64,000 bases of DNA from G963665085 sp963665085 (GTDB taxonomy: Bacteria; Bacteroidota; Bacteroidia; Bacteroidales; JAAAOM01). The stretch covers positions 434,001 through 498,000 of the forward strand of contig CAXXXS010000002.1 in assembly GCA_963665085.2 (NCBI GenBank), given 5' to 3'. The notes below the pieces were generated by a model. The model was not told where the DNA came from and ran no database searches. It was given only the letters and a program-made list of their open reading frames with translations. This document shows, in pieces, positions 43,990-52,063 of this stretch. Each line of letters begins with the position of its first letter. Within the stretch, counting starts at the first letter, position 1. The translations under genes and the position numbers were made by a program.

Positions 43990-45107
43990 GAACCCAAATC
44001 CTCTACGATAGCTTTTGCAGCCCTCTCTGATGCTCCTGGTTTCCCCAGATTTTCCTGCAAAATTTTATATTGATGTAACATTTCATTTCTATAATCCTCA
44101 TCAAAAAGAATCTTATCCATTTCTTTTTTCATATCTTCCTGCAGGTTAAACTGAAGCAATTCCTTCACAACTTCTTTCTGCATAATAAGGTTCACTAGTG
44201 AGAAAAACTCAATATGCACAAAATACTTTCCTATATGATATGTTAGAGAATTAAACTTATACATAACCACCTGCGGAACATGAAACAATGCCGTTTCCAG
44301 GGTTGCCGTTCCCGAGGTTACAAATGCAGCATGTGCAACACTTAGAAGCTGATATGTTTTATTTTCAACAAGTTTAACAGAAGTATTTTCAAGCAATTTA
44401 TTATACAATTCAAGAGGTGCCGCAGGAGCCCCTGCAAGTACAAATTGATAATCCGGATAATGTTTAACCACCGCTAACATTTCAGGCAGTAAAAGGCTTA
44501 TCTCTTGTTTTCGGCTTCCGGCAAGCAAAGCAATTACGGGCTTATCATCTTTTAACCCCAACTCATTAAGTATTGCTTGTCTATCACCAGCATTAGTTTT
44601 GGAATGTTCTATTGCATCAACCAAAGGATTTCCAACATAAGTAACGGAACAGTTATGCTTACGCAAAAAATCAAGTTCAAAAGGCAATATTGAGAAGAGA
44701 ATATCAACGTATTGGTTAAGCTTCTTCACCCTTGATTTTCTGGAAGCCCAAACTTTGGGAACGATGTAATAATAAACTTTAAAACCCGATGTTTTTGCAA
44801 ACTCTGCAATTTTTAAATTAAACCCGGGATAGTCAATAAGAATAACGGCATCAGGTTTATATTCCAGGATGTCTTTTTTGCAGATAGCTATGTTTTTAAA
44901 AATCGTTCTGAGGTTCATTAAAACCTCAATAATTCCCATAATTGCCAGTTCGCTGATATGTTTAACAAGATAGGCCCCCTCTGTTTTCATCTTGTCTCCT
45001 CCCCAACATCGAAAATCTGCATTGGGATCGGATTTTTTTATCGTTTTAATAAGGTTTGATCCATGTAAGTCGCCAGATGCTTCACCTGCTATAATGTAAT
45101 ACTTCAT
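43986..45107 (-). CDS. lpxB: Lipid-A-disaccharide synthase
   Basis: GT19-family enzyme joining UDP-2,3-diacylglucosamine and 2,3-diacylglucosamine 1-phosphate in lipid A synthesis at the inner membrane. It shows the N-terminal YYIIAGEASGDLHGSNL, YYIVPKVWASRKSRVK, the nucleotide-binding IALLAGSRKQEI and VTSGTATLETAL motifs. 373 residues is usual. In many Bacteroidota lpxB follows surE; here a toxin-antitoxin pair lies between them. Its stop overlaps the SpoIID-like gene. Confidence 0.92.
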   Translation of the reverse strand: MKYYIIAGEASGDLHGSNLIKTIKKSDPNADFRCWGGDKMKTEGAYLVKHISELAIMGIIEVLMNLRTIFKNIAICKKDILEYKPDAVILIDYPGFNLKIAEFAKTSGFKVYYYIVPKVWASRKSRVKKLNQYVDILFSILPFELDFLRKHNCSVTYVGNPLVDAIEHSKTNAGDRQAILNELGLKDDKPVIALLAGSRKQEISLLLPEMLAVVKHYPDYQFVLAGAPAAPLELYNKLLENTSVKLVENKTYQLLSVAHAAFVTSGTATLETALFHVPQVVMYKFNSLTYHIGKYFVHIEFFSLVNLIMQKEVVKELLQFNLQEDMKKEMDKILFDEDYRNEMLHQYKILQENLGKPGASERAAKAIVEDLGS

Positions 45108-45159
45108 CTTTTTATTAATGTAAACAAATTTAGTATACTACCTTCCCCAGTTTGCTTAT

Positions 45160-45585
45160 TTAGCGGTTGGCAATAATTGATTTAATATATGATTCAGGTG
45201 TCAATACCCCAATCTCACTTTTAGAATAATCCTTTAAATTGCGTGTAAGTATCACATCAATTTGTCCGTTCTTCATAGCTGAAAAATTTTGTAAACTATC
45301 CTCAAAATCTTTAAATCCTGAATTCAGTGCATTACTTACAACTTCCTTATCCATTAAAAGAACTTCTGTAATCATAAGTAACTGTTTTAAATGTTCAATC
45401 ACTTTATTATGCGGAGCAGTTTGTCTCAGGATATAATAAACATTGCTATAGATTACAGGTGTTACAAATCCAATTATTTGACTGGTTTCACACAAGCCAA
45501 TTACTTGCGCAGAATATTCAGAAAAGGGTTGCCTGTCAAAAAAGAAATCTAATATTACATCTGTATCAATCAACACTTTATCCAT
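45160..45585 (-). CDS. VapC-like PIN-domain toxin
   Basis: PIN-fold ribonuclease. The first metal-binding Asp residues lie in VLIDTDVILDFFFDRQPFSE, further acidic residues in KDFEDSLQ and the C-terminal VILTRNLKDYSKS. The start at 45585 is chosen because it begins the first PIN strand and sits 1 bp after the antitoxin stop, the tight spacing expected in toxin-antitoxin operons; an ATG at 45639 would overlap the antitoxin. The RNA target is unknown. Confidence 0.82.
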   Translation of the reverse strand: MDKVLIDTDVILDFFFDRQPFSEYSAQVIGLCETSQIIGFVTPVIYSNVYYILRQTAPHNKVIEHLKQLLMITEVLLMDKEVVSNALNSGFKDFEDSLQNFSAMKNGQIDVILTRNLKDYSKSEIGVLTPESYIKSIIANR

Positions 45586-45586
45586 A

Positions 45587-45835
45587 TTACAAGTATTTTT
45601 CAGATAATCCTTTTGACAACTCCTTTTTATAATCAACATCGTCTGAAATCTTGAATGAACCCCTAAGTGATGAAGTAATTGGGGTTGAATCTATCACTTT
45701 TGAAAAGTCCTCTTTTATAATTACTTTCAAATAATTCTCAACAATATCAGAAAGGCTTCTGCCTTTACCTTTTGCATATTTTTTTGCTTTATCAATCAAT
45801 GATTGCTCGATAGTTAATGTTAATTTAGTATTCAC
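45587..45835 (-). CDS. Antitoxin partner of the PIN toxin (DUF6364-like)
   Basis: An 82-residue protein with a ribbon-helix-helix-like N-terminus (TKLTLTIEQSLIDKAKKYAKGKGRSLSDIVENYLKVI) that would bind DNA, followed by a C-terminal region (about 50-82) likely to wrap the toxin. It lies directly upstream of the PIN gene. Two 16-bp direct repeats cover the promoter, in accord with autoregulation. Confidence 0.8.
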   Translation of the reverse strand: MNTKLTLTIEQSLIDKAKKYAKGKGRSLSDIVENYLKVIIKEDFSKVIDSTPITSSLRGSFKISDDVDYKKELSKGLSEKYL

Positions 45836-45855
45836 AGCACGTTATTTTAATTATC

Positions 45856-45899
45856 AAACTACACGTGCAAAATTACAAAGATTAAACTATCCGTGCAAA
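45856..45899 (-). promoter_or_regulatory. Promoter and direct-repeat operator of the toxin-antitoxin pair
   Basis: On the minus strand TTTG (45899-45896) and TAATTTTG (45875-45868) are 20 bp apart, a full Bacteroidota promoter. Two direct repeats, AAACTACACGTGCAAA (45856-45871) and AAACTATCCGTGCAAA (45884-45899), overlap the -7 and -33 elements, so a bound antitoxin would block transcription. Confidence 0.6.
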
Positions 45900-45939
45900 T
45901 ATTTATTTATTTACACGTATTGTTGTTTACCGCTAACTT

Positions 45940-46248
45940 CTACATATATATTTTTAATACTAATTTCAGAATAAGAATTATTACTGTAATAATAAATGTA
46001 GCAATTAAAACTCCTCTTGCTGAAAGTAACTTATTTGTCCAGATAAAACCGAAGAAAACCAATAAATTGGGAAGTACACAAAGACTTAGTATTTGTGTGA
46101 AAATTGCTTTTCTGTTTAATAAGTTTACAAATTCTGAAAAAGAAACTGTATTAAATCTTATTGCATAAACCAAAGAGAGAACTATCATTGGGACAATAAT
46201 CCCTAGTAATAATCCCAGCTTCTTATTATTAGTTTTAGTTGGTATCAT
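45940..46248 (-). CDS. Small three-helix membrane protein (102 aa)
   Basis: Not assigned to a function. Three hydrophobic segments (about 10-30, 50-68 and 78-100) with little else. It overlaps the end of surE by 14 bp and is presumably co-translated with it. Small membrane proteins in this position, between surE and lpxB, are common in Bacteroidota, which suggests that the toxin-antitoxin pair was inserted after this gene. Confidence 0.65.
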   Translation of the reverse strand: MIPTKTNNKKLGLLLGIIVPMIVLSLVYAIRFNTVSFSEFVNLLNRKAIFTQILSLCVLPNLLVFFGFIWTNKLLSARGVLIATFIITVIILILKLVLKIYM

Positions 46249-47026
46249 TTGAAAAATCTATTGATTCAAGTTGTTTTTTCGTTTTATAACATGTCAGGTC
46301 AACATGTACCGGGACAATCGACACATAATTATTATTAAGCGCCCATTCATCCGTATCCGGAGCATCGGGTTCCAGGTTAATATATTCTCCCGTTAACCAA
46401 AAATAATCCCGACCATGCGGATCAGTACGTTTTTCGAATTCTTCAACCCAATGTCCCATGGTTTGTCTACATACTTTCACCCCTTGTATTTCTTCTTGTT
46501 TCAATGCTGGTATATTTACATTAAGACAAACTCCATTTATTTGCTTGTTGCTTGTTACCTGCTTAATTATTTTTCTAACAAAATGTTTGGCTGAAGAAAA
46601 ATCGGCAGTAGGCCTAAAATCAAGCAATGAAAATCCGATAGAGGGAATTCCATAAAGAGAACCTTCTATTGCTGCGGCCATTGTTCCCGAATAAATAATG
46701 CTTGTTGAAGAATTTGAGCCGTGATTTATTCCTGAAATAACCAAATCCGGTTTTTCTTTTAAAAATCGATTAAAGGCAAGTTTTATACAATCAACAGGTG
46801 TTCCCCAAACTTTTATAAATTGAAAATCTTCGTCTTCTTCCAAAATCTCAGCACGAAGAGGATATTTAACTGTAATTGCATGCGACATTCCTGAATGACC
46901 TTCTGCAGGTGCAAGGACAGTAACTTTCCCAAATTCCCTGGCAACCTCTGTCAATGCCCTTATTCCCGTGGCATAAACTCCATCATCATTGGTTACCAAA
47001 ATATGTAACTTCTTATCTTTTCCCAT
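46235..47026 (-). CDS. surE: 5'/3'-nucleotidase SurE
   Basis: Metal-dependent nucleoside monophosphatase. The metal site is LVTNDDGV (Asp pair), with APAEGHSGMSHAIT, SGINHGSNSSTSIIYSGTMAAAIEG following as in all SurE proteins. The start is placed at the ATG at 47026: a promoter -7 element (TATATTTG, minus strand 47052-47045) overlaps the longer frame's TTG at 47047, so that codon is probably not transcribed. 263 residues is normal. First gene of the group leading to the small membrane protein and lpxB. Confidence 0.9.
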   Translation of the reverse strand: MGKDKKLHILVTNDDGVYATGIRALTEVAREFGKVTVLAPAEGHSGMSHAITVKYPLRAEILEEDEDFQFIKVWGTPVDCIKLAFNRFLKEKPDLVISGINHGSNSSTSIIYSGTMAAAIEGSLYGIPSIGFSLLDFRPTADFSSAKHFVRKIIKQVTSNKQINGVCLNVNIPALKQEEIQGVKVCRQTMGHWVEEFEKRTDPHGRDYFWLTGEYINLEPDAPDTDEWALNNNYVSIVPVHVDLTCYKTKKQLESIDFSNDTN

Positions 47027-47278
47027 AACTACTTTTCTGTTTTGCAAATATATCTAATTATGATTGAAGCCTACACATTTTAAATAATAACACCATTTTT
47101 GAACAACAAACTATTTTTTCTGCAAAAAAATAGTTTTCAAAAAGTTGAAATTAAAAAAACAAAAATAATTTACATTAAAAAAACATCAACACAAACAACA
47201 CACAATCAAGTTTTTAACAAAAAAAAAAAAAAAAAGGAGACATCGAATAAAATATTTTTCAAATAATAAAAAAAACAA

Positions 47279-47286
47279 TAGATTTG
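47279..47286 (+). promoter_or_regulatory. Promoter -7 element of the IS-interrupted T9SS gene
   Basis: TAGATTTG matches the Bacteroidota -7 consensus and lies 50 bp before the ATG at 47337; a clear -33 element was not found. A run of 17 A (47219-47235) lies further upstream, of uncertain meaning. Confidence 0.4.
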
Positions 47287-47336
47287 TGCTCAACGGTTAA
47301 CCAAATTTTAATTAAAAACACAAAACATCTCAAACC

Positions 47337-47364
47337 ATGAAAAAAATTTTTATCCTTTCTTTTA
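47337..47364 (+). pseudogene. Start of an IS-interrupted secreted protein gene
   Basis: ATG followed by codons for KKIFILSF, the beginning of a signal peptide, then the IS5-family element starts at 47365. The last three bases (TTA, 47362-47364) are the target duplication. The other half of the gene begins at 48286. Confidence 0.7.
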
Positions 47365-48282
47365 GAAACTGTCTAAATTTTAAATTTAAATTCTGTTAAG
47401 CATTAATTTTATCATAGCAAGTTGAATCATTACTTGGCTTGTTTCTGGATGATACTCAAAATCTTTACTCAATCTTCTATAGCTTTCAAACCAAGCAAAA
47501 GTTCTTTCTACTACCCATCTCTTGGGTAATACCTCAAACTTTTTGGTTGAATCTTTTCTGAGTACAATTTCTAAAATCCATCCAAATGTTCGCTGCGTTT
47601 TCTCTACTAATTCACCTCTATATCCACCATCAGCAATTATTTTTATTAAGCGATGAAATCGACCTTTAAGTTCAACTATTACTTTTGATGCAGCTTTACT
47701 GTCATGTTCATTGGCCGCGTGAACTATTACTGTTAATAATAGGCCCATTGTATCCACGATAATATGCCTTTTTCTGCCTTTCGTTTTTTTACCGCCGTCT
47801 ATACCTCTGCATACACCTCCGCTTCTTGTTGTTTTAACAGATTGGCTGTCAATAAGTGCCACGCTTGGCGATTCGTTTTTTCCGGATTTAAGTCGAATCA
47901 TATCTCTTAATAATTCATGTATTAATTCAATAGTCCCGTCATTTTTCCACTTTGAAAAATAATAATAAACCGTTTTCCATGGAGGAAAATTATTTGGAAG
48001 CATTCGCCACTGACAGCCTGTTTTAAGAAGATAGAAGATCGCATCAAAAATATCACGTAATGAATACTTTCGCTTCCGTTTGTCTCTTAAAATGCTTAAT
48101 ATTGTTTTCCATTGGCTATCTGTAATGTCTGTTGGGTACGATTTCATTTTCTTTATGTTGTTGGTACTCATAAAGATACATAAATTTATCCATACAAACA
48201 ACTGATAGTCAATGTTTTATATTGTTATTTTTAGCAAAGTTTTTACTATAATATTTTCATTAATTAAAATTTAGACAGTTTC
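47365..48282 (-). mobile_element. IS5-family insertion sequence, 918 bp, complete
   Basis: Terminal inverted repeats begin GAAACTGTCTAAATTTTAA at both ends, and the element is flanked by the direct repeat TTA (47362-47364 and 48283-48285). One intact transposase gene on the minus strand. Removing the element and one TTA restores the reading frame of the host gene, which confirms the ends. A 3-bp target duplication suits the IS1031-type group of IS5; the subgroup is inference. Confidence 0.88.
47386..48147 (-). CDS. IS5-family transposase
   Basis: A 253-residue DDE transposase. N-terminus KSYPTDITDSQWKTIL and the GCQWRMLPNNFPPWKTVYYYF segment are the DUF4096-type DNA-binding part; the catalytic Asp, Asp and Glu lie in ALIDSQSVKTT, IIADGGYRG and WVVERTFAW. 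No stop or frameshift, so probably functional. The start at 48147 matches the family; the frame extends 18 codons upstream. Confidence 0.9.
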   Translation of the reverse strand: MKSYPTDITDSQWKTILSILRDKRKRKYSLRDIFDAIFYLLKTGCQWRMLPNNFPPWKTVYYYFSKWKNDGTIELIHELLRDMIRLKSGKNESPSVALIDSQSVKTTRSGGVCRGIDGGKKTKGRKRHIIVDTMGLLLTVIVHAANEHDSKAASKVIVELKGRFHRLIKIIADGGYRGELVEKTQRTFGWILEIVLRKDSTKKFEVLPKRWVVERTFAWFESYRRLSKDFEYHPETSQVMIQLAMIKLMLNRI

Positions 48283-48285
48283 TTA

Positions 48286-48512
48286 GTTTATTAAACTTTT
48301 TCAATTCATTTTCTCAGCTTAAAATGATTAGTTCTGCAAAAATTTATGTACACGATTTAAATGGCGGACAAGTTAAAGTCTACGACATAAACGAAAGAGG
48401 CGACGCAAGCCTTATTATTCGTGCTTCTGAATTAAATATGGGCATGTACACCTATACGTTGGTTACCGACGGAGCAATTGTTGATACGAAAAGAATGATT
48501 TTAACAGACTAA
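48286..48512 (+). pseudogene. Remainder of the IS-interrupted T9SS C-terminal-domain protein
   Basis: After the IS the frame reads SLLNFFNSFSQ, completing a signal peptide, and then KMISSAKIYVHDLNGG onward, a classic type IX secretion (Por) C-terminal domain: YVHDLNG, SELNMGMYTYTLVTDG and the final DTKRMILTD. An internal ATG at 48324 opens a 62-residue frame but would lack the signal peptide. The uninterrupted gene would code for only 84 residues, a signal peptide joined to a T9SS domain with almost no cargo. The protease gene follows 15 bp downstream. Confidence 0.7.
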
Positions 48513-48527
48513 TAATTCGACACTAAT

Positions 48528-50657
48528 ATGAATAAGGTAATAAAATATATATCATTAGTAATAGTAATTTTTGTTCATTTCTTCAGTCTAAGTAATGCAC
48601 AACAGAAATTAGGGGGAGAATATGATGTTTCCCTCAAAAAATCATATTGTACTGATTATAAAGATTCTATTAACTGGATTTACGTTAAAGAACCAGATTC
48701 AATCCCCTCTTTGGCATCTAAAACACATGCAGAGACTACAGGTTTTGCAATACCTATAAATAAAAATTTCTTTGAATTGGCAACAAAGCTGGAAAACGCA
48801 AGTAATAATAATATTTTTTTATTAAGGATCACTCAAGAAAAAGCCTATAATACTTTTCTTTATTTTGGCAAATACAATCTACCAGAGGGAGCATTAATAA
48901 CTTTTCTTGATATAAACGGCGTCCTTCTGGATCAGAACAAATATCCACCTTACGACTCCGATTATAACCGAGAAGAATTTGAAGAAGGCCTCCTTACCTG
49001 GAACATACCTTCTGATGTAATTGTAATGTTTACATGTAAGATGGATGATTTGAAAGAATGTAGCCTTTTTCTAGAACGAATTTTTTTCGGCTACAAAGAT
49101 TTAAGTTTTGTCCCAGAGTCAAAGAAAAAAGAGAATCTTTCACCAAACTCCAACCTACAAATCAAATCGTCGCAAAGTTGTGATTTTAGTGTGCCATGTT
49201 TTAATGATTATACATACTGGTTTAACGAAATAAATAGTGTAATCAGAATTGAATATTTTTATTCAATCGGTAACTATGTGAATTGGTATCGAAGTTCTGG
49301 AGTATTTTTAAATACTCCAAATTTTTACAATTCCGATGATTCAAAAAAACCATTTATCCTTACTGCAGCACATGTGTTGGATATACTGAGAGCAGACGGA
49401 CAGGACGCAAATAGAGTTTTTCGTGAAACAACAAGACTATATTTACTGTATCAAAAAACCTCTTGTGGAGGGAATGCTGGTAATCCTCCATTGGAAGCAA
49501 AAGGTCTTAATATTATATTTGAAGGACAAAGATCAAGTGTAAATGACTTTGCAAATGATTATTTACTGTTACAATTAAGAAAAACTGAGATTACCGATTT
49601 AAAGAAAAAAGGTAACGTTACATTTGCAGGTTACGACGCAAATAGCAAAAGTCCTTACGATTTGCAAGCATCAGTTCCTACATATTGTTTTCACCATCCT
49701 GAGCATGATGGTCCTGATAAGAAATATATGAGATTTAATAACATTGTAAATAATTCCAACGGATATTATGCTTATTATAATGACCAAGGATTTTCTCAGA
49801 AAGGTTCATCAGGAAGCCCTGTTTTCGACAAAAATCATTTTTTGATTGGATTAGTTGCTGGTGGAGATAGTAATACCTGTGCTAATCCAACATACCAAAG
49901 ACCGGTAGGTCCCAAATTTTCATATATCTTTCAAAATATTTCACAATATTTAGGTACAGAAGAAACTATAGCTTATTCTTATGATCCAATTTACGCCCAT
50001 CCACCTGCACATTGTAGAAATTGTGCCTTAGATGAGGCTCTTGGAGAAGTCGAAGCAGATTGCGGAGGCCCTTGTAAGCCTTGTGGACAATGGTATGAAG
50101 AAAATGTAAGTATTAATAATGAAAGGTTGCTGGCAAACGTCATTCAGGCAAAAACAGTAACAACAACCTCCGGAAACAACATAACTCTTAAAAATGGTGA
50201 AACATCGAATATCTTTTTTAGTGAATCATTAACTTTGAATGCCGGTTTTTCAGTAGAACAAGGTGCTAATTTTTCAACCAACACAAAAACCTATAGTGAA
50301 CCAATAAATCAAGTTTGCGAAGCGATGTGTACTCCTGCAATTCCGCACATGATATGTGAAGGTTACTCTTGGTTTTGCAGGGCTCCAAACACAACCTGGG
50401 TTACGGTGAAAATTTATCAGGCTAATGCAAGAAGAACTTCTTATACAAAAATCTATGAAGACTCATTCCCAAATTTCACGAACGAGAAAATAATTTTATG
50501 GGATGGATTAACAGGAGTTCAGACAGGTGTAAATTGGGATAACACCAGGCAGTATATAATTGAATTGCAATTACAGGATTGCGAGGGAAGTGTATATTCT
50601 ATTAATTTCGATGATACTTTTTTTCTTGCTTTTAGAACTTCTGGTTGTAGCTCCTAA
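48528..50657 (+). CDS. Secreted trypsin-like serine protease with Cys-rich and coathanger region
   Basis: Signal peptide (about 1-25, ending SLSNAQ), an N-terminal beta region (about 40-200), then a trypsin-fold protease: His in LTAAHVLD (about 281), Asp probably in NDYLLLQL (about 344), Ser in GSSGSPVFD (about 428). A short Cys-rich motif (CALDEALGEVEADCGGPCKPC, about 500-520) and a repeat-strand region (about 530-590, TTTSGNNITLKNG and LTLNAGFSVEQGA) of the 3-coathanger type follow. A Cys-containing C-terminal domain ends the protein; no T9SS domain is seen. It lies 15 bp after the interrupted T9SS gene and is followed by a decayed paralogue. Confidence 0.82.
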   Translation: MNKVIKYISLVIVIFVHFFSLSNAQQKLGGEYDVSLKKSYCTDYKDSINWIYVKEPDSIPSLASKTHAETTGFAIPINKNFFELATKLENASNNNIFLLRITQEKAYNTFLYFGKYNLPEGALITFLDINGVLLDQNKYPPYDSDYNREEFEEGLLTWNIPSDVIVMFTCKMDDLKECSLFLERIFFGYKDLSFVPESKKKENLSPNSNLQIKSSQSCDFSVPCFNDYTYWFNEINSVIRIEYFYSIGNYVNWYRSSGVFLNTPNFYNSDDSKKPFILTAAHVLDILRADGQDANRVFRETTRLYLLYQKTSCGGNAGNPPLEAKGLNIIFEGQRSSVNDFANDYLLLQLRKTEITDLKKKGNVTFAGYDANSKSPYDLQASVPTYCFHHPEHDGPDKKYMRFNNIVNNSNGYYAYYNDQGFSQKGSSGSPVFDKNHFLIGLVAGGDSNTCANPTYQRPVGPKFSYIFQNISQYLGTEETIAYSYDPIYAHPPAHCRNCALDEALGEVEADCGGPCKPCGQWYEENVSINNERLLANVIQAKTVTTTSGNNITLKNGETSNIFFSESLTLNAGFSVEQGANFSTNTKTYSEPINQVCEAMCTPAIPHMICEGYSWFCRAPNTTWVTVKIYQANARRTSYTKIYEDSFPNFTNEKIILWDGLTGVQTGVNWDNTRQYIIELQLQDCEGSVYSINFDDTFFLAFRTSGCSS

Positions 50658-50830
50658 TTCTTCAAAACTGCAAATAAACAATTTTTAGTATTCAAGTTAA
50701 GCAAAGTTTAGTACTTCGCTTAACTTGAAATTTTATTTCGGAGTACTTACCTACATTCAGGAACGCCTAAAGATAATAGAGCAATTGATAACGCAAAAAA
50801 GAATAATTTTAACTACTCAAATTTAAAAAC

Positions 50831-51830
50831 ATGAAAACTATTATTACGCGAATTACTTTGATAATATTTTTAGTATGCTTTTTTTTTTGAGGGGCACGCG
50901 CAAGAGAAGCCAGGAGGAAGACATGAAGTCTCCTTAGAAAAGTTTTATTGCAAAAAATTTAAAGATTCTATTAACTGGCTTTTTATCAGTAAACCAGATT
51001 CTATTCCATTTTTACCTGATCGAGGTAACGCAGAGACTATTGGTTTTGCAATACCCATCAATAAAAATTTCTTTGAATTGGCAACAAAAAAAGAAACAGC
51101 AAATGGAGAATACATTTTTTTTCTGAGAATTACTCTTGAAGAAGCTGTTTATACTTCTCTTTATTTTAATAAATATTTCCTTTCAGAAGGACCAGAAATA
51201 ACCTTTCTTGACACAAATGGAGTTTACTTGACTGATTATTATCCCTACGATTTTGATTATAATCCAGAAAAACCAGAAGATGGTTGTCTTTTAAATGCTA
51301 TTCCTCCCGATGCAATAATAAAATTCACATGCAAAAAAAATATATTCCAAAATTGTATTCTAAATTTAGAACAAGTGTTTTATGTATACAAAGACTTTGT
51401 TTCAGAATTTGAATTAAAAACAAAAGAAAATGCATCTCAACAATCAAAAATCAGAAAAACATCTTCTCAAAGTTGCAATTTTGATATCCCCTGCTTTAAT
51501 AGCTATACAGATTGGTTTAACCAAATTAACAGTGTGGTTCAAATCTCAATTATTTATACACTTGGTTCCACCTATCAACATATTTATAGTCCAGGAGTGC
51601 TTCTAAACACACCTGACTTTTACAATTATGATAATTCTAAAAAACCATTTGTCCTTACTGCTGCGCATTTACTGGATCAATTAAGGATAGATCAACAAAA
51701 TATAAACAACGTTTTAAAAAACACAAGATTATATCTATTATATCAGAACACAATATGTGGGAATAACAATAATCTTAATCCTCCATGGGTTTCTAGCCTT
51801 AATCTGATATTTGAGGGGGCAAAGATCTGA
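50831..51830 (+). pseudogene. Decayed, truncated paralogue of the preceding protease
   Basis: The ATG at 50831 starts a signal peptide that runs into a T10 tract (50879-50888) and stops at TGA (50888-50890). With nine T the frame would continue as FEGHAQEKPGG and on through KDSINW, PDSIP and GFAIPINKNFFELAT, matching the upstream protease. The frame is open again to 51830, reaching LTAAHLLDQL (the catalytic His region), then a second shift after LIFEG near 51820; the third frame gives GQRSD before stops. The Ser region and everything after are missing. Either a dead copy or, at the T10 tract, a switchable one that is also truncated. Confidence 0.8.
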
Positions 51831-52063
51831 TGGATTGAGAGCTATAAAGATTACATAGAATAAAACGACCAAACAATTTTCATTTCAATTTGTATATTAC
51901 GGTAACCTAAAAAAGTACAAAATTATTCACAACAATGTTGTCTAATTGGTGTTTACCTGCTTGTTCTATTCAGTTTTTGTGCCTTAAATTTCAGCTTTTT
52001 TAAGTTCCTCTTATGATATTCATTACTTTTGTTTATAGAAATTATAACCTAAATCCCATTTTT

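Noticed and set aside
47219..47235. Run of 17 A as a possible slippage switch
   Set aside because: It lies outside any coding frame and about 100 bp before the next start; no functional link is visible.
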